Assembly: GCF_002934265.1 (NCBI RefSeq)
Contig: NZ_PTIX01000004.1
Location: 1-64,000 of the forward strand
Direction: 5' to 3'
DNA: 64,000 nt
From: Actinokineospora auranticolor
GTDB taxonomy: Bacteria > Actinomycetota > Actinomycetes > Mycobacteriales > Pseudonocardiaceae
Below the pieces are notes generated by a model. That model made no database searches. It had not been told where the DNA came from and worked only from the letters and a program-made list of their open reading frames with translations. Both the position numbers and the translations under genes were made by a program. Positions 35,718 through 43,974 of this stretch are shown here, in pieces; the stretch's first letter is position 1, and the number at the start of each line of letters is the position of its first letter.

Positions 35718-38101
35718 GTGCGGCGGCGTTGGGTGGTGTGGCGGGTGGGGTCGGCGGCCAGGGGGTCGTCGGGCCAGCGGTGTTTGGGGTAGCGGCCTCT
35801 CAGTTCGCCTCGGACCTGGTGGTAGCCGGTTGTCCAGAAGGACGTCAGGTCGGCGGTGACCGCTACTGGGCGGGAGGCCGGGGAGAGCAGGTGCAGGACG
35901 ATCGGGACCTTGCCGTCGACGATCGTGGGGGTGGCGGTCCAGCCGAAGACCTCTTGGATCTTTACCGGTAGGGCGGGGGTGTCTCCGGTGTAGTCGATCT
36001 TCAGGGCTGAGCCGGAGGGGACGGTCAGGCGTTCCGGAACGAGTTCTTCCAGGCGGGTGGCCTGGGGCCAGGGGAGGAGAGCGCGGAGAGCCTGGGTCAT
36101 GTCCAGGCGGGAGAGGGTGGCGCGGTTGTGGGCGTTGCCGATCCAGGTTTCGGCGGCGGAGAGGAGCGCGGTGTCGTCCACGGCGGGCCAGGGGTCGCCG
36201 AGGGTGCGGTGCAGGAGGGCTAGGCGGGTGCGTAGGGACTGGGCTGCGGGGGTGAAGCGGACCAGGGATAGGCCGGTGCGGCGTAGGCCATCCAGGACTG
36301 CGGCGCGGACGGCGTCGGCGGGTGGGGTGGGGAGTGGGCGTTCTTGGAGGACGATCGCGCCGATTCGACGGACTCGGCGGGCTACTACGTCGCCGTCGCG
36401 CCAAGTGACCTCGTCTTCGGCGGTGATGCCTACTACCTCGGCAGCCAGGGCCTCGTCGGCGCGGGCGGCTAGGCGGACCCTGCCATGGGCGGCGCCTGGG
36501 ACGCGTTCGGCCACGGCGATGGCCAGCCACTCGGGGTCGCCCAGGCCGTTGCCGGGGAGGAGTTCGACGGCGGTGCCGTTGGCCATGAGGTAGACGGGCT
36601 GGTCCTTGGCGCGTCGGCGGGCCAGGCGTTCGGGGTGGGCCAGGGCTACGACCAGGGCGGGGTCGTCGGTGCCGGTTGGGGTGTTGTCGACCAGGGCGGC
36701 GAGTCTGCGGGTTTCGCGGCGCCAGCGCGGGGAGTCGATGCGCAGGGCCGAGTCCAGGTCGGTAGTGGAGGCCAGGGTGTCGTCGTCCAGTAGGGCGACG
36801 ATTTGGGCCGCGCGGGTGGTGCCTACGCGGGGTGCGCCGTCCAGGAGGGCTCGGGCCAGGCGGGGGTGCAGGCCTAGGGCAGCCATGGAACGGCCGCGGG
36901 CGGTGACGGAGTCCTCGGTCAGGGCGCCTAGGGCGGTGAGGGCTTCGCGGCCTGCGGCGAGGGGGCCTGCTGGGGGCTCGTCCCACCAGCGGAGGCCGCT
37001 GCCGTCGGGGGTGCCCCAGCAGGCGAGTTCCAGGGCCAGGCGGGTCAGGTCGGCGGTGCGGATCTCTGGCTCGGGGTAGCGGGGGAGCGTGCCGTGCTCG
37101 TGTTCTGGCCAGCAGCGGTAGACCCAGCCTGGGGCTTCGCGGCCTGCGCGGCCTGCGCGCTGATCGGCTACCGCGGCGGAGACGCGGACGGTCGTCAGGC
37201 CCGACATGCCCCGGCGGTGGTCGACGCGGGAGACGCGGGACTGGCCTGCGTCCACCACGATCCGGACGCCTGGCACTGTGAGGCTGGACTCGGCTACGGC
37301 GGTGGAGAGCACTACTCGCCTGCGGCGGCCTGGGGTCAGGGCGGCGTCCTGCTCGGCTGAGGCGAGTCGGCCGTGCAGGGGGAGTAGGTCGGCGTCGATG
37401 CCGTGCAGGGCTGCGGTCACTCGGCGGATCTCGGCGGCGCCGGGGAGGAACACCAGCACATCACCGTCATGTGTGGACAGTGCCGTTCGGACTGTCCTGG
37501 CCACGCACGAGTCGAGCCGTTCGGCCCTGGTGGGTGGGGAGTAAAGGATCTGGACCGGGTGTGTCCTGGCCTCGACGCGGATCACGGGGGCATTGCCGAG
37601 CAGCTCGGCGAGCCTGCCCTCGGCGACGGTCGCGCTCGTCGCCAGCAGCCGCAGGTCCGGGCGGAGGCCGTCGCGGGCGTCGAGCAGCAGGGCCAGCAGG
37701 AGGTCGGCGTCCAGGTGGCGCTCGTGGCACTCGTCGAGCAAGACCGTGTCCACACCGGACAGCTCCGGGTCGTGCTGCAATCGGCGGACCAGTAGGCCCG
37801 AGGTGACGACCTCGATCCTGGTCTCGCGGGAGGTCTTGCGGTCGCCGCGCACCGCGTAGCCGACTGTGCGGCCGACGGGTTCGCCCAACAACGAGGCCAT
37901 GCGTGCTGCGGCGGCCCGTGCGGCCAGTCGGCGCGGTTCCGCTACTACGACTTTGCCGCCGGATTCGGCCAGCGCCAGGGGCACGAGTGTGGTCTTGCCG
38001 GTTCCAGGGGGTGCGACGAGCACGGCGGTACCGCGTTCGTCCACCGTCCGGGTGATTTCCGGGAGGGTGGCGCGCACCGGCAGGTCCGGGAGTCCAAGCA
38101 C
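35714..38101 (-). CDS. hrpB: ATP-dependent helicase HrpB
   Basis: A 795-residue DEAH-type helicase. Motif I is VAPPGTGKTTLVPLAL, motif II LDECHERHL (DECH), motif III LATSATVA and motif VI QRAGRAGREAPGWVYR, followed by helicase-associated domains and the HrpB-specific C-terminal region (HLLSPASRPVAVTADL...YHQVRGELRGRYPKHRWPDD). Its length is that of typical HrpB. Bacterial HrpB is a putative RNA helicase of unknown target. GTG 38101 is 51 bp from the divergent MauE-like start. Confidence 0.93.
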   Translation of the reverse strand: MLGLPDLPVRATLPEITRTVDERGTAVLVAPPGTGKTTLVPLALAESGGKVVVAEPRRLAARAAAARMASLLGEPVGRTVGYAVRGDRKTSRETRIEVVTSGLLVRRLQHDPELSGVDTVLLDECHERHLDADLLLALLLDARDGLRPDLRLLATSATVAEGRLAELLGNAPVIRVEARTHPVQILYSPPTRAERLDSCVARTVRTALSTHDGDVLVFLPGAAEIRRVTAALHGIDADLLPLHGRLASAEQDAALTPGRRRRVVLSTAVAESSLTVPGVRIVVDAGQSRVSRVDHRRGMSGLTTVRVSAAVADQRAGRAGREAPGWVYRCWPEHEHGTLPRYPEPEIRTADLTRLALELACWGTPDGSGLRWWDEPPAGPLAAGREALTALGALTEDSVTARGRSMAALGLHPRLARALLDGAPRVGTTRAAQIVALLDDDTLASTTDLDSALRIDSPRWRRETRRLAALVDNTPTGTDDPALVVALAHPERLARRRAKDQPVYLMANGTAVELLPGNGLGDPEWLAIAVAERVPGAAHGRVRLAARADEALAAEVVGITAEDEVTWRDGDVVARRVRRIGAIVLQERPLPTPPADAVRAAVLDGLRRTGLSLVRFTPAAQSLRTRLALLHRTLGDPWPAVDDTALLSAAETWIGNAHNRATLSRLDMTQALRALLPWPQATRLEELVPERLTVPSGSALKIDYTGDTPALPVKIQEVFGWTATPTIVDGKVPIVLHLLSPASRPVAVTADLTSFWTTGYHQVRGELRGRYPKHRWPDDPLAADPTRHTTQRRRT

Positions 38102-38152
38102 ACAACAAGGTTCTCAGGTTGCGCTCAGCGTGCGCGGGTAGCCTCCGTGGTC

Positions 38153-38668
38153 GTGACGGAACCGGCGGTGGCTGAGCGGGTCCGGTCGGGCGAACCCGTG
38201 GTGCTCGACGTGATCGGCACGGTGCTGCGGCTCGGGCTGGCGGCGGTGTGGCTGGTCTCGGGCTGGCTCAAGGTGCGCGACCCGAACCAGACCTTCATCG
38301 CGGTGCAGGCCTACGACGTGCTGCCCGGCGGTGTGGTCAGCGTGGTCGCCGCCGCGATGCCGTTCCTGGAACTGGCCCTGGGCGTGCTCCTGGTGCTGGG
38401 CCTGGGCACGCGGCTGACCGCGGTGCTGTCCGGTGTGGTGCTGCTGGCGTTCATCGCCGCGGTGGCGCAGTCGTGGGCCAGGGGCCTGAGCATCGACTGC
38501 GGCTGCTTCGGCGGCGGCGGCCAGGTCGCCGCGGGCGACACGCGGTACCCCGAGGAGATCGCCAGGGACATCGGGTTCCTGGTGCTGGCGGTGTGGCTGG
38601 TGGTCCGGCCGCGCACCCGGTTCTCGCTGGACGCCCGGCTGGGGCGGGCGGCGGAGCCGGTCGGTTAG
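38153..38668 (+). CDS. MauE/DoxX-like membrane redox protein
   Basis: A 171-residue protein with four transmembrane helices and the cysteine motif DCGCFGGGG between helices 3 and 4, the hallmark of MauE-type DoxX relatives involved in passing reducing or oxidising equivalents across the membrane. GTG 38153 lies eight bases after TAGCCT (leaderless); GTG 38147 is the alternative. The thioredoxin-fold protein encoded 15 bp downstream is its probable redox partner. Confidence 0.85.
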   Translation: MTEPAVAERVRSGEPVVLDVIGTVLRLGLAAVWLVSGWLKVRDPNQTFIAVQAYDVLPGGVVSVVAAAMPFLELALGVLLVLGLGTRLTAVLSGVVLLAFIAAVAQSWARGLSIDCGCFGGGGQVAAGDTRYPEEIARDIGFLVLAVWLVVRPRTRFSLDARLGRAAEPVG

Positions 38669-38683
38669 GGAGGTTCGGGACAG

Positions 38684-39514
38684 GTGGGCGGAGCGGAGCG
38701 CAGCGCGCGCAAGCGGCGGCAGGGAGCGCAGACGGGTGCCGGGGCGCGACCGACCGGGTCCGGCAAGGGCGCGGTGGCGGCGGCGCGCAAGTCGGGCGTC
38801 GACCGCAAGACGGCCATCGGCATCGTCGTGGTGCTGGTCATCGCGGTGGCGGTCGTCGGTGGCGTGATCTTCACCAGGAGCCAGAAGGACGACACGTCCG
38901 GCCAGGCCATCGCGGTCAAGAACACCGGTGTCGAGGTCCCGGCGGTGCGCGACGGCGCTGCGGTGCTGGTCGGCAAGGACGCGGCCAAGGTCACCGTCGA
39001 CGTCTACGAGGACTTCCTCTGCCCGGCCTGCGGCTCGTTCGAGAGCGCGTACGGCGCCTCGGTGGAGGAGAAGCTGGCGGCGGGGGAGATCAAGGTCCGC
39101 TTCCACATGCTCAACATGCTCAACGACCGCTCCGACCCGGCGGGCTACTCCACCGACTCGGCCAACGCGGCGCTGCTGGCCGCGGACGAGGGCAAGTTCC
39201 TCGCGTTCCACAAGAGCCTGTTCGGCAGCCAGCCGGAGGAAGGCGCCCGCGGCTGGTCGAAGGACCAGTTGATCGCGCTCGGCAAGTCGCTGGGACTGAC
39301 CTCGCAAACGTTTGCGGACGGCATCCGGTCGGGCAAGTACGACAAGGACGTCAGCGACGCGTTCCAGAAGGTCCGCACCACGGACTACCTGCAGCAGGAG
39401 TACAACGGCCAGAAGAGCTTCGGTACCCCGACCCTGGCCATCGGCACCAAGATCGTCGACACGTCCGACCCCAAGTGGCTGGACAACGCGGTGGCGGCGG
39501 GCGCGGGCTCTTAG
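38684..39514 (+). CDS. Membrane-anchored DsbA-like thioredoxin-fold protein
   Basis: A 276-residue protein: a basic N-terminus (1-45), one transmembrane helix (AIGIVVVLVIAVAVVGGVIF, about 44-63) and an external DsbA-type domain with the active site CPAC in YEDFLCPACGSFE and the cis-proline in SFGTPTLAIG. It should catalyse disulfide formation in exported proteins. It lies directly after the MauE-like gene, which would regenerate it. GTG start with a GGGAGG sequence upstream. Confidence 0.9.
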   Translation: MGGAERSARKRRQGAQTGAGARPTGSGKGAVAAARKSGVDRKTAIGIVVVLVIAVAVVGGVIFTRSQKDDTSGQAIAVKNTGVEVPAVRDGAAVLVGKDAAKVTVDVYEDFLCPACGSFESAYGASVEEKLAAGEIKVRFHMLNMLNDRSDPAGYSTDSANAALLAADEGKFLAFHKSLFGSQPEEGARGWSKDQLIALGKSLGLTSQTFADGIRSGKYDKDVSDAFQKVRTTDYLQQEYNGQKSFGTPTLAIGTKIVDTSDPKWLDNAVAAGAGS

Positions 39515-39518
39515 TCGC

Positions 39519-40829
39519 CTAGTCCAGACCGGGCAGCGGGGCGGGCCCCTCGGTCCAGCGGCGCAGTCGCTGGGCCTTGCCCGTCTCCGCGCGCGGGACC
39601 GTGCCCGCGGGCAGCACCTTGACCACGCAGGTCAGCCCGAGGCGTTCGCGCAGGGCGGTGCCGAGCGCGTGCGTGACCGCGTCGGCGTCGCCGTGGCTCT
39701 CGACGGCGACGCGCAGCTCCGGCCGCGCGGGGTCCCGCCGGTCCTCGACGAGCAGGTAGTGCGGGCTGACCCGGGCGTCGGCGAGCACGACGGCCTCGAC
39801 CTCGGTGGGGAAGACGTTGACACCGCGGATGACGAGCATGTCGTCGGTGCGACCAAGCAGTTTGGACATCCGCCGCAGCGTGCGCGGGGAGCCGGGCACC
39901 GGACCGTCGAGCGTGGCCACGTCGCCGGTGCGGTAGCGCAGCAGCGGCATACCGGTCTTGGTGAGGGTCGTGAAGACCAGTTCGCCGGGCGTGCCGTCGG
40001 GGACCGGGTTGCCGTCGGCGTCGACGCACTCCGGGTAGAAGTGGTCCTCGGCGACGTTGAGCATGCCGTCGGAGTCCAGGGACTCGCAGGCCACACCCGG
40101 TCCGATGATCTCGGACAGGCCGTAGATGTCGAGGGCGCGGATGCCCAGCAGGCTCTCGATCTGGTCCCGCATCTCGTTGGTCCACGGCTCCGCCCCGTGC
40201 AGCCCGGCGCGCAGGGAGTTCGTCCCGACCCCGGCCCCGGCGAGCGCCTCGCCCAGGTGGATGGCGTAGGAGGGCGTGCAGGTCAGCACGTCGGGGCGCA
40301 GGTCCTGGATGAGCCGGACCTGGCGGTCGGTCAGGCCGCCGGACATCGGGACCACGGTGGCGCCGAGGTGCACGGCGCCGTGGTGGATGCCGAGGCCGCC
40401 GGTGAACAACCCGTAGCCGTAGGCGTTGTGGATCACGCTCTTCGGCGTCGCGCCCGCCCCGGCGAGGGCCCGGGCGACCACCTCGGCCCAGATGCGCAGG
40501 TCGTTGGCGGTGTACGGCACGAGCGTGGGGCGACCGCCGGTGCCGGACGAACCGTGGACGCACACCACGTCATCGGCGTCGACGGCGCGCAACCCGTACG
40601 GGTAGTGCTCCCACAGGTCGCGCTTGCGGACGGTGGGCAGCCTCGGCAGGTCGTCGAGTTCGACGTCGGCGCCGGACCGCACGCCGCAGTCCCGCAGCCG
40701 CTCGGCCTGGACACCCCCGGCGACCAGCAGCCGGCCCACCAGCCCTTGGAGCCGGGCCTGCTGCACGATCCGCCGCTCGGCGGGGTCCAGTCCCACGGCC
40801 CCGTCCACGCCCAACGCCACAGCCGTCAT
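39519..40829 (-). CDS. Phenylacetate-CoA ligase (PaaK)-like adenylating enzyme
   Basis: A 436-residue AMP-forming ligase of the PaaK type: nucleotide loop VHGSSGTGGRPTLVPYT, then LDIYGLSEIIGPGVACES and the hinge YRTGDVATLDG, with a C-terminal lid ending in GTVPRAETGKAQRLRRW (the catalytic lysine region). It would activate an aryl acid such as phenylacetate to the CoA thioester. No other paa genes are nearby. It is 130 bp from tRNA-Ala and outside the glycopeptide cluster as I see it, though a link to aromatic precursors cannot be excluded. Confidence 0.8.
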   Translation of the reverse strand: MTAVALGVDGAVGLDPAERRIVQQARLQGLVGRLLVAGGVQAERLRDCGVRSGADVELDDLPRLPTVRKRDLWEHYPYGLRAVDADDVVCVHGSSGTGGRPTLVPYTANDLRIWAEVVARALAGAGATPKSVIHNAYGYGLFTGGLGIHHGAVHLGATVVPMSGGLTDRQVRLIQDLRPDVLTCTPSYAIHLGEALAGAGVGTNSLRAGLHGAEPWTNEMRDQIESLLGIRALDIYGLSEIIGPGVACESLDSDGMLNVAEDHFYPECVDADGNPVPDGTPGELVFTTLTKTGMPLLRYRTGDVATLDGPVPGSPRTLRRMSKLLGRTDDMLVIRGVNVFPTEVEAVVLADARVSPHYLLVEDRRDPARPELRVAVESHGDADAVTHALGTALRERLGLTCVVKVLPAGTVPRAETGKAQRLRRWTEGPAPLPGLD

Positions 40830-40960
40830 CCCACTGGTCTACACCCCACGCCCCGGACCAGGGAAGACCCGCTTCCCGCACCCCCGATTTCCACCCTGGC
40901 AACCGGTGTTGTAGCGTATCCACATCGCGACAGGGACAACGTCCCGAGCGCGACTGACCC

Positions 40961-41033
40961 GGGGCTGTGGCGCAGCTGGTAGCGCATCACACTGGCAGTG
41001 TGAGGGTCAGGGGTTCGAGTCCCCTCAGCTCCA
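40961..41033 (+). tRNA. tRNA-Ala (GGC)
   Basis: A complete 73-base cloverleaf. Acceptor GGGGCTG pairs with CAGCTCC and contains the G3-T70 pair that marks alanine tRNAs. The anticodon stem is TCACA/TGTGA with loop CTGGCAG, so the anticodon is GGC. The T arm is AGGGGTTCGAGTCCCCT. CCA is not encoded. It is followed by a strong terminator and marks the left edge of the glycopeptide cluster. Confidence 0.95.
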
Positions 41034-41042
41034 CGCATGGGA

Positions 41043-41073
41043 GGCGAGTGCTCGTGGAGAGCACTCGCCTTTT
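41043..41073 (+). terminator. Terminator of tRNA-Ala
   Basis: GGCGAGTGCTC (41043-41053) pairs perfectly with GAGCACTCGCC (41059-41069) and is followed by TTTT. Confidence 0.92.
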
Positions 41074-41087
41074 GCGTTTCGCGTTTG

Positions 41088-41147
41088 TTTCTGGGGGGCG
41101 ACCCCCCAGACCCCCACGGTGCGGGCGGTTTCTGAACCAGCGTGCTG
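41088..41147 (+). repeat. 60-bp repeat, copy next to tRNA-Ala
   Basis: Begins TTTCTGGGGGGCGACCCCCC and ends CTGAACCAGCGTGCTG; it matches the reverse complement of 24949-25008 at 53 of 60 positions. Part of it is repeated again just downstream: GGTGCGGGCGGTTTCTGAAC (from 41118) recurs as GGTGCGGGTGGTTCCTGAAC (from 41157), 39 bp apart. Confidence 0.8.
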
Positions 41148-41233
41148 CGAAGGTGCGGTGCGGGTGGTTCCTGAACCGGCCTGGTGAAGAGGGGATCGAT
41201 ACGGTGGGTGGTCCTGGGACTACGGGCTGGTGA

Positions 41234-41291
41234 CATATCGTCCGGATATGGAGAACCGCATACGTGGTGGGGACGGCGCGCTGTCTATACT
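41234..41291 (+). promoter_or_regulatory. vanH promoter with probable VanR operator
   Basis: A 31-bp motif (41234-41264) starts CATATCG and ends AACCGCATACG; 25 of 31 positions are identical to 45768-45798 before vanY. It contains the inverted repeat CATATC-N5-GATATG. A TATACT -10 (41286-41291) follows, seven bases before the vanH ATG, so the mRNA is probably leaderless. The motif ends where a -35 element would be, as expected for an activator such as VanR. Confidence 0.7.
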
Positions 41292-41298
41292 GCCTGGT

Positions 41299-42339
41299 AT
41301 GGCCTATAGCGAACCGGCACGAACAGCGGAGCTCCGCACCCGATCGCTGGCGTCCGCGTCCCCCTCGGCTGTGCTGACAACCGGGATCACCATTTATGGG
41401 TGCGCGCAGGATGAGGCCGCGCTGTTTCGGGAAATGACGCCTCGGTTCGGAATCAATCCGACAATGACCGATGAGCCGGTTTCGGAAGCCAATGTTGAAT
41501 TGGCCGCGGGGAACCGGTGCATCAGCGTCGGGCACAAGACCCGGGTGACCAACGACGTGCTGCTCGCGCTGAGCGAGGCCGGGGTCGAGTACATCTCGAC
41601 GCGGAGCGTCGGGTTCAACCACATCGACGTGGAGTACGCCGAGCGCGTCGGCATCGTCGTGGGGAACGTCAACTACTCGCCGGACAGCGTGGGCGACTAC
41701 ACGCTGATGCTGATGCTCATGGCGGTGCGGAACGCAAAAGCGATGATCCGCCGCGTGGACGTGCACGACTACCGGCTCAACGACGTGCGCGGCCGGGAAC
41801 TGCGGGACCTGACCGTCGGCGTGGTCGGCACCGGGCGCATCGGCGCCGCGGTCCTCGACCGGCTGCGCGGGTTCGGCTGCCGGGTGCTGGCCTTCGACGC
41901 CATTCCCGCGACCGACGCGAACTACGTGTCCCTCGACGAATTGCTGGCGGAGAGCGATATCGTCTCGCTGCACACGCCGCTCAACGAGGGGACGTACCAC
42001 CTGCTCGACGCGCGGCGCATCGAGCGGATGCGGGACGGCGCCTACGTCATCAACACCGGGCGGGGCCCGCTGATCGACACCGAGGCGCTCATCGCGGCCC
42101 TGGAAAGCGGCAAGTTAGGCGGCGCGGCGCTGGACGTCCTCGAAGAAGAAGAGGGGATCTTCTACGCGGACTGCCGCAACACCACCATCAAGAGTTCGCT
42201 GTTGCTGCGGCTGCAAAAACTGCCGAACGTGCTCATCAGCCCGCACACCGCTTACTACACGGATCACGCACTGAGCGACACCATTGAAAACTCCATCGCA
42301 AACTGTCTGGAATTCGAAAGTGGGAAGCGGCATGGATAG
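41299..42339 (+). CDS. vanH: D-lactate dehydrogenase VanH (glycopeptide resistance)
   Basis: A 346-residue D-2-hydroxyacid dehydrogenase that reduces pyruvate to D-lactate for the VanA ligase. After an N-terminal extension of about 30 residues comes GITIYGCAQDEAALFREMTP and NRCISVGHKT, the family start; the NAD loop is VGVVGTGRIGAAV, and the catalytic residues are seen in NTGRGPLIDTEAL (Arg), DVLEEEEGIFYADC (Glu) and ISPHTAYYTDHAL (His). ATG 41299 is supported by the promoter geometry (TATACT seven bases before). The next gene starts eight bases before its stop. It is first in vanHAX, which gives self-protection by replacing D-Ala-D-Ala. Confidence 0.96.
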   Translation: MAYSEPARTAELRTRSLASASPSAVLTTGITIYGCAQDEAALFREMTPRFGINPTMTDEPVSEANVELAAGNRCISVGHKTRVTNDVLLALSEAGVEYISTRSVGFNHIDVEYAERVGIVVGNVNYSPDSVGDYTLMLMLMAVRNAKAMIRRVDVHDYRLNDVRGRELRDLTVGVVGTGRIGAAVLDRLRGFGCRVLAFDAIPATDANYVSLDELLAESDIVSLHTPLNEGTYHLLDARRIERMRDGAYVINTGRGPLIDTEALIAALESGKLGGAALDVLEEEEGIFYADCRNTTIKSSLLLRLQKLPNVLISPHTAYYTDHALSDTIENSIANCLEFESGKRHG

Positions 42340-43369
42340 GCTGAAGATCGGAATCATTTTCGGCGGCTGTTCCGAGGAACACCCTATCTCTGTCAAGTCG
42401 GTGCGCGAGGTCGAGAAGAGCCTCGACACCGAGAAGTACGAGCCGTTCTACATCGGGATCACCCAGAGCGGTTCGTGGCTGCTGTGCGACAGCCCCGAGG
42501 GCGACTGGGAGAGCAGCGGCAAGCCCGCCGTGCTCTCGCCGGACCGCGGCGCCCACGGCCTGCTGGTCCTCGAGCCGGGCCAGTGCGAAACCGTGCGGCT
42601 GGACGTGGTCATGTCCGTCATGCACGGCAAGTTCGGCGAGGACGGCGTGATCCAGGGCCTGTTCGAGCTCTCCGGCATCCCGTACGTGGGCTGCGACATC
42701 CAGAGCTCCACCCTGTGCATCGACAAGTCCCTCACCTACCTCGCCGTCCGCAACGCGGGCATCGCGACGCCGGACTTCTGGATCATCACCCCGGACGAGA
42801 CCGTCGACGCCGACGCGCTCACCTACCCCGTCTTCGTCAAGCCCGCCCGCTCGGGTTCGTCCTTCGGCGTCACCAAGGTGACCCGCAAGGAGGAGCTGGC
42901 CGAGGCGCTGGAGACCGCGCGCCAGTACGACTCCAAGGTGCTGATCGAGGGCGCCGTCGTCGGCAGTGAGATCGGCTGCGCGATCCTGGGCAACGACCAG
43001 GACCTGTTCGCCGGTGAGGTCGACCGGGTCGCGCTGACCCACGGCTTCTTCAAGATCCACCAGGAGGCGGAGCCCGAGAAGGGCTCCGAGAACTCCACCT
43101 TCATCGTGCCCGCGGACATCCCCGAGGAGTCCCGCGCGCGCGTCCAGGAGACCGCGAAGCGCATCTACAGCGCCCTGGGCTGCCGGGGCCTCGCCCGGGT
43201 GGACCTGTTCCTCAAGGAGGACGGCGAGGTGGTCCTCAACGAGGTCAACACCCTGCCCGGCCTGACCTCCTACAGCCGCTACCCCCGGATGATGGCCGCC
43301 GCCGGGCTGCCGCTCGGTGACGTGATCGACCGCCTGGTGTCGCTCACCCTCACCGGGAAGGCCCAGTGA
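42332..43369 (+). CDS. vanA: D-alanine-D-lactate ligase VanA type
   Basis: A 345-residue ATP-grasp ligase, close to the 343 residues of enterococcal VanA. The start MDRLKIGIIFGGCSEEHPIS is typical. Ligase regions include GIPYVGCDIQSSTLCIDKSL, YPVFVKPARSGSSFGVTK and the C-terminal NEVNTLPGLTSYSRYPRMMA with metal-binding Glu/Asn. It joins D-Ala to D-lactate. ATG 42332 overlaps the vanH stop and has GGGAAG five bases upstream; an earlier in-frame ATG at 42284 lies inside vanH and lacks family sequence. vanX overlaps its stop by four bases, indicating translational coupling. Confidence 0.96.
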   Translation: MDRLKIGIIFGGCSEEHPISVKSVREVEKSLDTEKYEPFYIGITQSGSWLLCDSPEGDWESSGKPAVLSPDRGAHGLLVLEPGQCETVRLDVVMSVMHGKFGEDGVIQGLFELSGIPYVGCDIQSSTLCIDKSLTYLAVRNAGIATPDFWIITPDETVDADALTYPVFVKPARSGSSFGVTKVTRKEELAEALETARQYDSKVLIEGAVVGSEIGCAILGNDQDLFAGEVDRVALTHGFFKIHQEAEPEKGSENSTFIVPADIPEESRARVQETAKRIYSALGCRGLARVDLFLKEDGEVVLNEVNTLPGLTSYSRYPRMMAAAGLPLGDVIDRLVSLTLTGKAQ

Positions 43370-43974
43370 TCGACGACTTCGTCTACGCAGACGAGTTCGT
43401 CCCGGGCATCCGCTGGGACGCCAAGTACGCCACCTGGGACAACTTCACCGGCAAACCGGTGGACGGCTACCTGGTGAACCGGATCGTCGGCACGAAGGCC
43501 CTGTGCGCGGCACTGGAGAACGCGCAGGAGGAAGCCGCCGCGCGCGGCTTCAGCCTGCTCCTCTGGGACGGCTACCGCCCGCAGCGCGCCGTCGACAACT
43601 TCCTGCACTGGTCGCGGCAGCCGGAGGACGGGCGCACGAAGGCGCGGCACTACCCGAACATCGAGCGGTCCGAGATGTTCGAGAAGGGCTACGTGGCCGC
43701 CAAGTCGGGGCACAGCCGGGGCAGCACGGTCGACCTGACGATCTACCGCCTGGACACCGGTGAGCTCGCGCCGATGGGTGGCGACCACGACCTGATGGAC
43801 CCCGTGTCGCACCACGGCGCGGACGGGATCAGTCCACAGGAGACGGAGAACCGCGAGCACCTCCGCGCCATCATGGAGGTCAGCGGGTTCAGCGCGTACG
43901 CCTACGAGTGGTGGCACTACTCGCTCAAGGGCGAGCCCTACCCGGACACGTACTTCGACTTCCCCATCACCTAG
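43366..43974 (+). CDS. vanX: D-alanyl-D-alanine dipeptidase VanX
   Basis: A 202-residue zinc dipeptidase of the same length as known VanX. Zinc ligands are in SGHSRGSTVDLTIYR (His and Asp) and YEWWHYSL (His), with the catalytic Glu in YEWWH; the arginine is in LLWDGYRPQRAVD. It destroys D-Ala-D-Ala in the cytoplasm so that only D-Ala-D-Lac enters the wall. GTG start overlaps the vanA stop; its 3' end overlaps the end of vanS on the other strand by four bases. Confidence 0.96.
   Translation: MIDDFVYADEFVPGIRWDAKYATWDNFTGKPVDGYLVNRIVGTKALCAALENAQEEAAARGFSLLLWDGYRPQRAVDNFLHWSRQPEDGRTKARHYPNIERSEMFEKGYVAAKSGHSRGSTVDLTIYRLDTGELAPMGGDHDLMDPVSHHGADGISPQETENREHLRAIMEVSGFSAYAYEWWHYSLKGEPYPDTYFDFPIT

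Noticed and set aside
42284-42331. Earlier ATG as vanA start
   Set aside because: It lies within vanH and the extra 16 residues are unlike VanA; ATG 42332 has a ribosome site and matches the family start.
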